From positions 1 through 64,000 of the forward strand of contig JACKBN010000004.1 of the NCBI GenBank assembly GCA_020634565.1: DNA of 64,000 nucleotides. The letters are read 5' to 3'. How positions within the stretch are numbered: the stretch's first letter is position 1; the number at the start of each line of letters is the position of its first letter. Below are positions 9,192-17,822 of this stretch, one piece after another. The notes beneath the pieces are model-generated. The model was not told where the DNA came from. It ran no database searches and was given only the letters and a program-made list of their open reading frames with translations. The DNA is from Ardenticatenaceae bacterium (GTDB lineage Bacteria; Chloroflexota; Anaerolineae; Promineifilales; Promineifilaceae). A program made the translations under genes and the position numbers.

Positions 9192-10355
9192 ATGATCATA
9201 TCCACCCCAGTTGAGTCTAAACAACGGCCTCACAGTCACTTGCCCGAGGAGTCTATTCATCTCCAGGTTAAACAGCCCGAAACCTTACGACAACTAGACC
9301 AGATGTTTTCGGCCGTACCCAATTCAGTCGTGCTATTAAATCAGGACCGAAAAATCGTGTACGCCAATTCAGCCTTTCAGAAAATTGCCTACACTCCAGA
9401 TAAGCAAACCGTATTGGGCGCCAAAGTTGGCGAAGCCGTAGGCTGTATTCATGCATTTGAGACGAAAGGGGGTTGTGGCACCACAGAATTTTGCAGCCAA
9501 TGTGGTGCAGCGAAAGCGATTGCACGGGCCCAAAAAGGTTCAGCTGATGTTCAGGAGTGTCGTATTCTTTCCCAAAGGGATGAGGATATGATTGCACTCG
9601 ATTTACGTGTGTGGGCGACGCCATCTGAATTTGGGGAAGAGCCATACACCGTTTTTTCCATGGTAGATATCAGTGATGAAAAGCGGCGGCGCGTGCTGGA
9701 GCGAATTTTCTTCCACGACATCACCAATACAGCCAGCGTCATTAAGGGACTGGTAGATATATTTGTTTCCATGGATGATCCGGCTGAATTACGCGAATTT
9801 CAGATTGATAGCATGCTGTCGCAGGTTTCGTCACAGTTGATCGACGAGATTAAAGCGCAGGCGCAGCTCATGGCTGCCGAAAGTGGTGACCTGACAACTG
9901 AAGCGGCCCCTTTTTATACCAATGAACTGCTGCAACGGTTAATTGCTTTGTACCGCAATCACAGCGTAGCTGAAGGCAAGCGCATTGAACTGGATGCCGC
10001 AGCGGAAAATGTGTTGGTGTGGTCTGATGCTGCGCTGATAGGGCGCGTTCTGAGTAATATGCTCAAGAATGGGCTGGAAGCGTCTACCGCAGGCGAGACT
10101 GTGACGGTCGGCTGCGAGCGGCAGGGAGATTCTGTTTGTTTGTGGGTGCACAACCCCAAAGTGATGCCCAAGCATATTCAGCTACAGATTTTTCAGCGCT
10201 CCTTTTCCACAAAAGGGGAAGGCCGTGGGCTGGGCACCTACAGCATGAAACTGCTAACAGAATCCTACTTACAGGGACGTGTGTCGTTTGAGTCCGATGC
10301 AGACAAGGGCACGACGTTTATGGTTACGTATCCATTGGGGGAGGAGAAGAAATAA
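9192..10355 (+). CDS. PAS-domain sensor histidine kinase with cysteine-rich PAS
   Basis: A 387-residue soluble kinase with no transmembrane helix. A PAS domain (about 35-160) starts FSAVPNSVVLLNQDRKIVYA. It carries a cysteine cluster: C85 in GCIHAFE, then C95, C101 and C104 in GGCGTTEFCSQCGAAKA. A dimerisation/phosphoacceptor helix follows with H175 in RIFFHDITNTASVIKG, then an ATP-binding HATPase domain with the N box NMLKNGLEAS and the glycine loop GEGRGLGTYSMKLL. The Cys pattern suggests a metal, Fe-S or thiol redox sensor, but that is inference. No response regulator gene is adjacent, so it is an orphan. It contains no ACGGCCGT octamer, unlike most genes of its length here. A strong terminator follows. 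Confidence 0.88.
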   Translation: MIISTPVESKQRPHSHLPEESIHLQVKQPETLRQLDQMFSAVPNSVVLLNQDRKIVYANSAFQKIAYTPDKQTVLGAKVGEAVGCIHAFETKGGCGTTEFCSQCGAAKAIARAQKGSADVQECRILSQRDEDMIALDLRVWATPSEFGEEPYTVFSMVDISDEKRRRVLERIFFHDITNTASVIKGLVDIFVSMDDPAELREFQIDSMLSQVSSQLIDEIKAQAQLMAAESGDLTTEAAPFYTNELLQRLIALYRNHSVAEGKRIELDAAAENVLVWSDAALIGRVLSNMLKNGLEASTAGETVTVGCERQGDSVCLWVHNPKVMPKHIQLQIFQRSFSTKGEGRGLGTYSMKLLTESYLQGRVSFESDADKGTTFMVTYPLGEEKK

Positions 10356-10385
10356 TATCTACTAAATCACAAATAAAGTTGAAAG

Positions 10386-10418
10386 AAGACGGCCGTTCCT
10401 CTGGAACCCGTCTTTTTT
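10386..10418 (+). terminator. intrinsic terminator after histidine kinase gene
   Basis: AAGACGG and CCGTCTT form the outer stem and GTTCC/GGAAC the inner stem, followed by seven T. Its left arm contains an ACGGCCGT octamer, so the octamer has become part of the terminator. Confidence 0.9.
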
Positions 10419-10500
10419 TGTGCCTGAAAATGGAATCCTGAAATCGGACGTTAGCGTTATCCGATCAAATTTCCGAGTCTATTGACTGGGTTGATACTAA

Positions 10501-11190
10501 TCAAACTAATTTATCTCGCTTTTCCAAATTATGACGAGCGCATAACAATTGAATATTTTCTGCTTTCAAAGATGTGCCGCCTTTTGAGTAGGGAATAATG
10601 TGATCAAAATGAAGTTCATCTGTGGCGCCACACGTTACGCAACGTCCTTTGTCTCGCTTCCATACTTCAAGCTTGACGTGAGTCGGTATGACACGTGTTC
10701 TTTCTGAATTTTCAATACGACTGTTAATCGAGATGGAATGATCATCTATAGCAACTAATTTGAATTTAAAAACTTTCCTTCCATCTTCGAATTGTGTCCA
10801 TGAATCAACTAGATGGAATAATCCATTGTATGACCAAATGCCAGCGCGGAGTTTTTCATAAACTCGGATAGGTTCGGGTGCTACTCCTTGCAGTTTATGA
10901 GCTTGGGCAGCCCTATGGAATTTACCGTTTTCAGTTAATTTCCCCGAACTTGTAAATTCAGGTTGGTCTACGCTTTTAGGATTTGAGTTCTTTGCACTTC
11001 TTGGTTCATCATGACCTTCATAGATTAATGTCATTCCGTCATCTTCGATTCGATCTTGGTAGGGAGCATTTGCTCTTACAGACATCAAAATAACGGAATG
11101 ATCATCATTCAGCTGAAAATTCATGCCTTTTTGCAAACTTGTGCCTTCTCTCTGGCACATTTCCAGATAAGAAATAATCTCGTTACTCAT
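10501..11190 (-). CDS. SRA-like/HNH endonuclease, probable modification-dependent (type IV) restriction enzyme
   Basis: A 229-residue protein in two parts. The C-terminal 60 residues are an HNH nuclease: VWKRDKGRCVTCGATDEL, then HFDHIIPYSKGGTSL and ENIQLLCARHN, with the zinc cysteines and the catalytic histidine of DHI. Residues 20-150 resemble an SRA/YDG modified-base reader (HSVILMSVRANAPYQDRIED; KLRAGIWSYNGLFHLVDSW; KVFKFKLVAI). SRA-HNH proteins cut DNA carrying modified cytosine, so defence against modified phage DNA is likely. The start codon directly follows the stop of the mutase gene, with AGGA about 12 bases upstream. It looks more AT-rich than its neighbours and has no octamer, which suggests recent arrival. 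The SRA call is by pattern only; the HNH call is firm. Confidence 0.75.
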   Translation of the reverse strand: MSNEIISYLEMCQREGTSLQKGMNFQLNDDHSVILMSVRANAPYQDRIEDDGMTLIYEGHDEPRSAKNSNPKSVDQPEFTSSGKLTENGKFHRAAQAHKLQGVAPEPIRVYEKLRAGIWSYNGLFHLVDSWTQFEDGRKVFKFKLVAIDDHSISINSRIENSERTRVIPTHVKLEVWKRDKGRCVTCGATDELHFDHIIPYSKGGTSLKAENIQLLCARHNLEKRDKLV

Positions 11191-13196
<2,006 letters not shown>

Positions 13197-13398
13197 GTTG
13201 CTTAGATCGGTGGGGGTGTAGAACGGCCGTACCCCGATTTGTTCCAGGGTTTGCCAGGTGGAGGTGGGGGTGGAAGGAACGGCCGTATTTCCCGTTGATT
13301 TACTCGTTGATTGATAGTTGATTTGAAATCAGGATTCATCATTTTATTTTTGACTCGATTTTGGTGAAATCTGGTTGGTTCATGTAGAAACTCCAAAG

Positions 13399-13874
13399 GA
13401 ATGGGACGCTGATTAACGCGGATGACGCTGATTTTTAATTTCTTGCAATGTTGGTTTGTTGTGATTGCTGAATGCTTTGCGTTTATAGCTGGGCTGAGGG
13501 CCAAAATTTAAAAGTAAGCCTACCTCATAAGGAGTCGCTTTTAGATAGTTTAGCAGTTGTGCTTCATGGTCTTTTACCAACGCCCTGACTGCTTTCAGTT
13601 CAACGATAATGAGGTCGTTGACCAGAATGTCCGCAAAATATTCACCGATGACTTGCCCGCGATAGTGAATTGAAATTGGTTTTTGTTGCTCAATTTGAAA
13701 GCCACGAATGCCAAGCTCAATAGCTAACGCATTTTCATAGACTTTTTCTAGAAAGCCATAACCAAGGGCATTGTAGACATCATAGAATGTCCCAATAATT
13801 TCTTTTGTTAGCTCAAAATGTTGATACTCAGACATTTCTTATCCGCGTCATCTGCGTTAATCAGCGTCCCATTC
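13399..13874. mobile_element. 476-bp cassette with 29-bp inverted ends around a GxxExxY gene
   Basis: The left end (13399-13427) and right end (13846-13874) are inverted copies matching at 28 of 29 bases, with the core GCGTTAATCAGCGTCCCATTC. The left copy encodes the last residues (NQRHPR) and stop of the enclosed gene; the right copy begins 11 bases before its start codon. No transposase and no obvious target duplication are seen. It may be a passenger element moved in trans, or a repeat family that carries this gene. Confidence 0.65.
13413..13835 (-). CDS. GxxExxY family protein
   Basis: A 140-residue protein with the family signature GFLEKVY in LGYGFLEKVYENALAIEL (residues 25-42), followed by IHYRGQVIGEYFADILVN and LIIVELKAVRALVKDHEAQL. 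The D-IIVELK-...-Q-L pattern is that of a small PD-(D/E)XK nuclease-like fold. The function of this family is not established. Family members are often present in several copies per genome and set in repeats, as here. It lies between the mutase gene and the first CotH gene and has no octamer. The family call is strong; a nuclease role is only suggested by the fold motif. Confidence 0.88.
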   Translation of the reverse strand: MSEYQHFELTKEIIGTFYDVYNALGYGFLEKVYENALAIELGIRGFQIEQQKPISIHYRGQVIGEYFADILVNDLIIVELKAVRALVKDHEAQLLNYLKATPYEVGLLLNFGPQPSYKRKAFSNHNKPTLQEIKNQRHPR

Positions 13875-14269
13875 TTTTTAGACAAACAGAGATTCCATTT
13901 GGATGCTTTGCATTTTTACAGTGATGATGTCGCGAGAAACGGCCGTATCCACTACGGTAATTCGCTCTAAAACCATCTGTAATTTTATTTGTAAGCCGAA
14001 AATTATGTAATATTTATGTTGTCTTTCTTTGCTGTCAACCTAAGTGTAACCAATCTTAGCCATTTTTTATAACCCAAAATCCCATAATCGTATCGATTAT
14101 CCGTGTTTAGATTTATCGGGGTAATCGAACGAAAAATAGTCGCCCAATTGCCAAAATGATCTCTGTTTTGGCTTGTTTGCCATAAGGCAAATTGTGAATC
14201 TCTTGTGTCGTGTTATTGCCAAGACGTGTGTCGGTCTTGGTAAGGAAGAACCATTTTGGAGGAAAATTT
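13875..14269 (+). promoter_or_regulatory. upstream region of the first CotH gene with several hairpins
   Basis: This gap holds a 17-base inverted repeat ATAATCG-TAT-CGATTAT (14084-14100), a possible operator. Three stems follow in the likely leader: GCCAAAA/TTTTGGC (14150-14172), TTTGCC/GGCAAA (14176-14191) and CCAAGAC/GTCTTGG (14219-14240). The ribosome binding site GGAGG is at 14258-14262. One octamer is at about 13937. None matches a riboswitch class I know. Confidence 0.4.
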
Positions 14270-17200
14270 ATGTTTCACACTCGTGTATCCTTGTTTCGTT
14301 TGCCGTCTCGCTGGATATTTTTACTGGTTGCCCTCATTTTGGGCGTTGTGCTGCTGTCGCGCCCGCTGGTGTCGGCGCAGACAACCGTGCTCTACATCAA
14401 CGAGATTGTCGCTTCAAATGACAGCACTTTGGCTGATGAAGATGGCGATTTTGAAGATTGGATAGAAATTTATAACTCAGGAGGAACGGCCGTAAATCTG
14501 GATGGCTATGGCTTGACCGATGATCCCGACGAACCATTCAAATGGGTTTTCCCGGCGGAAACCATTCAGCCAGGTGGCTATCTCATTGTCTGGGCGTCGG
14601 ACAAAGAGCGAGCTGTGCCCGGCAGTCCGTTGCACACCAACTTTAAAATCAGCGCGGGTGGCGAAGACATTGTGCTAACCACGCCCGGCGGCGTGCAAGA
14701 GGATTTACTGCCTGAGGTTGAATTACAAACCGATCTGTCTTATGGTCATCAACCGGATGGCTCCGGGGCGCTCTTGTTTTTTACGGAGCCAACGCCTGGT
14801 GCTAGCAACACCACCACCGGCTACACAGATATTTTGGAACCGCCCGTTATGTCACAAACCGGTGGCTTTTATGCGACCGGGTTTCAGCTTGAGCTGACCA
14901 CTGACCAGCCCGACACCACCATCTACTACACATTGGATGGCAGCGAGCCTACAACCAGTTCGGCCGTTTATACCGGACCTATCACCATTGACAGTCGCGT
15001 GGGGGATCCCAATGACCTCTCTACCATTCGCACGACGCTGCCCAACGTTTTTTGGCAAGAACCAGCCAATGAGATTTTCAAGGGCACGGTTGTACGGGCG
15101 ATGGTAGACAAGTCTGGGGCGCTGGCCAGCTCAGCGGCAACACAGACCTATTTTGTAGATCCGGCAGCAAACGGCCGTTACTCCCTTCCCGTTATTTCCA
15201 TTGCCACAGATGCCGATAACCTGTTCGACCCCGAAATTGGCATCTATGTGCCCGGCAACTACACCAATTACGCCCAAAGCGGTATTGAGTGGGAACGGCC
15301 GATTCACATTGAGTTCTACGAAGCAGATGGCACATTGGGCTTTGCCCAAAACGCCGGGGTGCGTATTCATGGCTCCAAGAGCACTATTTACCACTTCAAA
15401 TCGCTGCGCATCTACGCCCGCTCAGAATATGGGCAAGACCGGATTGAGTATGATCTCTTCCCTGGTTGGAAAAATGACGAGTTTGAGCGGCTGATTTTGC
15501 GTAATTCTGGTCAAGATATCTACGCCACGATGTTCCGCGACGCGATGGCTCAAAGCTTGGTCTCCCATCTCAGCTTTGATACGCAGCCGTACCGTCCAGC
15601 TATCGTCTTTTTGAATGGCGAATATTGGGGCGTGCACAACGTTCGTGAACGGTTGGACAATAATTTTATTGGGGTGACGTATGATCTGGACAACAATGAT
15701 ATTGATCTGTTAACGAATCGCGGCGTGGTAGAGGAAGGCACCGCCGATCATTTCAATGCGATGATGAACTTTGTTAACAGCAACAGTCTGGCAGATCCGG
15801 CCAACTACGCCTACATGCACACGCAGATGGACATGCAAAACTTCATCGAGTACATGACGGCCGAAATCATCATGAACAATACCGACTGGCTGCAAAACAA
15901 CATTGATTACTGGCGTTATCGCACGGATGCGTATGATCCCGATGCGCCGGAAGGGCAAGACGGCCGTTGGCGCTGGCTGATGGGCGATCTGGATCAGGCA
16001 TTTGGTCTGGCTGGCGGCGCCGGGGCGGTAGCCTATGATCGGTTGGCCTGGGCCACCGAACCGGGCTATCCACCCTACAATGCCTCAATGGCAGTTTTGC
16101 TGCGCGCGCTGCTGGAAAATGATGAATTCCGCACGGACTTTATTAACCAGTTTGCCGATCAGCTGAATACTGCTTTTGTGCCCGAGCGGGTCATTGCTCA
16201 GATTGATGCTATGGAAGCAGGGATTGCGCCTGAAGTGCAAGAACATATCGACCGATACGGCCGTCCGCTCTCCATTCCCGCCTGGAATAGCAGTGTCGAG
16301 GTCATGCGCACCTTTGCCCAAAGTCGGCCAGGCTTCCAGCGGCAGCATGTCATAGATCGCTTTGGTTTAGGTGGCACGGCTAACGTGACGCTGAACGTTT
16401 CTAACCCGACACAAGGGTCCGTGCGCATTAACTCTGTGCTGATCAATGATGAGACGATTGGCGTGAGTGGCATAGCGTATCCGTGGACAGGCATTTACTT
16501 CCAGGACGTACCGATTGAAGTGGAGGCAATTCCGGCGGCTGGCTATATTTTTGCCGGGTGGAGCGAACTGCCCAACGAAACCAGCGCCACGCTTTCGTTG
16601 ACATTGAGTGGAGATTTGTCGTTAACGGCCGTATTCATCCTCGATAATGGCCAGCCAACGCCAACCCCCACCAACACACCTACGGCTACGGCCACAATGC
16701 CGCCCACCGTCACCCCGCCCCCGACGGTGACGCCATCCATCACGCCGACGCCCAGTGCGACGCTGCCGCCAACGGTAACGCCAACGCCATCGAATACCCC
16801 CGTACCCACTAACACACCCACGCCCGGTGCTGGTGGCACCTTTACTTTTAATCCAGTAGCCGATGCCATTGTGCTGTCTAATCGGTCCACCGTTAATTAC
16901 GGCACTATCGGTAGCTTAGGTACAGACGATTTGCCGGTGATGGCCAGTTACCTGCGTTTTGATGTGCAAGGCGTGGGCAATAATGTGAGTAGCGCGACAC
17001 TGCGTGTTTACGTGAACAGCGGTAGCGCTGGCTTTGCCGTCGCTGAAGTGGCTGATAATAGCTGGGTAGAAAGCAATATCTCCTATAGCAATGCGCCAGC
17101 CATAGGCACTGTTATCAACAATTCAGGTGCAGTGATAACGGGCAGCTACATCGAGGTTGATGTGACAGCTTACGTTAACGGCGACGGTACGATTAGTTTG

Positions 17201-17287
17201 GCACTCATTGCGGATGAAATCGGCCGTAACATCTTCAACAGCCGCGAAAGTACAAATCCGCCAGAATTGGTGATTGTGACCAACTAG
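14270..17287 (+). CDS. secreted lamin-tail / CotH-type protein with C-terminal CBM96-like domain
   Basis: A protein of 1005 residues, start chosen at the ATG preceded by GGAGG. An N-terminal signal peptide (hydrophobic WIFLLVALILGVVLLS) ends near VSAQ. The next part is a lamin-tail domain (INEIVASNDSTLADEDGDFE, IEIYNSGG, GYGLTDDP). Then comes a chitobiase-like Ig module (TIYYTLDGSEPTTSSAVYTG). A CotH kinase-like region follows (RIHGSKSTIYHFKSLRIYAR, FLNGEYWGVHNVRERLD, WRWLMGDLDQAFGL). After an Ig-like repeat and a PT-rich linker, the last 150 residues (from FTFNPVADAIVLSNRSTV) look like a DNRLRE/CBM96 carbohydrate-binding domain. CotH proteins can phosphorylate surface proteins. Whether this one is active is unknown. 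Its paralog at 17823 lacks the last domain. Both lie on the plus strand as separate units, split by a terminator. Confidence 0.88.
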   Translation: MFHTRVSLFRLPSRWIFLLVALILGVVLLSRPLVSAQTTVLYINEIVASNDSTLADEDGDFEDWIEIYNSGGTAVNLDGYGLTDDPDEPFKWVFPAETIQPGGYLIVWASDKERAVPGSPLHTNFKISAGGEDIVLTTPGGVQEDLLPEVELQTDLSYGHQPDGSGALLFFTEPTPGASNTTTGYTDILEPPVMSQTGGFYATGFQLELTTDQPDTTIYYTLDGSEPTTSSAVYTGPITIDSRVGDPNDLSTIRTTLPNVFWQEPANEIFKGTVVRAMVDKSGALASSAATQTYFVDPAANGRYSLPVISIATDADNLFDPEIGIYVPGNYTNYAQSGIEWERPIHIEFYEADGTLGFAQNAGVRIHGSKSTIYHFKSLRIYARSEYGQDRIEYDLFPGWKNDEFERLILRNSGQDIYATMFRDAMAQSLVSHLSFDTQPYRPAIVFLNGEYWGVHNVRERLDNNFIGVTYDLDNNDIDLLTNRGVVEEGTADHFNAMMNFVNSNSLADPANYAYMHTQMDMQNFIEYMTAEIIMNNTDWLQNNIDYWRYRTDAYDPDAPEGQDGRWRWLMGDLDQAFGLAGGAGAVAYDRLAWATEPGYPPYNASMAVLLRALLENDEFRTDFINQFADQLNTAFVPERVIAQIDAMEAGIAPEVQEHIDRYGRPLSIPAWNSSVEVMRTFAQSRPGFQRQHVIDRFGLGGTANVTLNVSNPTQGSVRINSVLINDETIGVSGIAYPWTGIYFQDVPIEVEAIPAAGYIFAGWSELPNETSATLSLTLSGDLSLTAVFILDNGQPTPTPTNTPTATATMPPTVTPPPTVTPSITPTPSATLPPTVTPTPSNTPVPTNTPTPGAGGTFTFNPVADAIVLSNRSTVNYGTIGSLGTDDLPVMASYLRFDVQGVGNNVSSATLRVYVNSGSAGFAVAEVADNSWVESNISYSNAPAIGTVINNSGAVITGSYIEVDVTAYVNGDGTISLALIADEIGRNIFNSRESTNPPELVIVTN

Positions 17288-17313
17288 GTGCTTTAGGCGA
17301 ACGGCCGTAAATG

Positions 17314-17353
17314 AAAAAGAGGCAATCAGCTATTTTACTGGTTGCCTCTTTTT
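17314..17353 (+). terminator. intrinsic terminator after the first CotH gene
   Basis: AAAAAGAGGCAATCAG pairs with CTGGTTGCCTCTTTTTT around an eight-base loop, with one G-T wobble and a T run at the end. Confidence 0.9.
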
Positions 17354-17377
17354 TATGATCTGTTGCGTGAGTGGGGC

Positions 17378-17531
17378 TTACAAATCAGAGATTTTGTGTT
17401 TAGGCACGCTGTTTTTAATGAAATCACGTACCTGCTCAAAATCTGCGAACGAAGTGAAGTTTATACTGAAAGTGCAGTTCAAATCCCTCCAGTAACGTTT
17501 CTTCAGATAAAGTGTACTTGGCTTGAATCAT
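17378..17531 (-). pseudogene. remnant of a YcxB-like gene with a large internal deletion
   Basis: On the minus strand, an ATG at 17531 with a GAGG ribosome binding site starts MIQAKYTLSEETLLEGFELH. This aligns with the N-terminus of the intact YcxB-like protein at 21534-22031 (MIEARLTLTEDVILKGFLLH). The reading then shifts frame and continues FADFEQVRDFIKNSVPKHKI to a stop at 17378, matching the C-terminus of the same protein (EADFQQAQQLIQAGVKKYKF). About 110 central residues, including the two membrane helices, are missing. It is therefore a deleted and frameshifted copy. The similarity at both ends, in order, makes chance unlikely. Confidence 0.75.
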
Positions 17532-17822
17532 GGTGAATCCCTCAATGTTCAGTGTGGTTTTGGACGCATTATAGCTGTTTTGTAATTCATTCCGTAATGT
17601 AAAAGCTGTCTAATTTTCCTTAGATTTGTCATGCCTTGCGTTCGTGTGCTAGAAAACCGACAAACTCTCGATACGTGTTCCTTCATCCATTCATCTGCTC
17701 GCTGAAAGATTAAATTTTTAGAAAACCAAACGCGTTTTACCTGGCCAATCCTGTAACGGGCGGCCCGGTTATTTTATCTTTTAGTTTCGTGTCAACTTGT
17801 TATTGGGTTTAAGGAGGAGCAT
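17532..17822 (+). promoter_or_regulatory. upstream region of the second CotH gene
   Basis: A 291-base AT-rich gap. A GC-rich imperfect stem at 17754-17771 is followed by a T-rich stretch, about 50 bases before the start, so it could be an attenuator. A strong AAGGAGG ribosome binding site precedes the ATG at 17823. No octamer and no gene are seen. Confidence 0.35.

Noticed and set aside
13202..13504. 100-codon minus-strand frame ending near the mutase start
   Set aside because: Runs through the cassette end and low-complexity Pro codons; the overlapping frame encodes conserved mutase residues instead.
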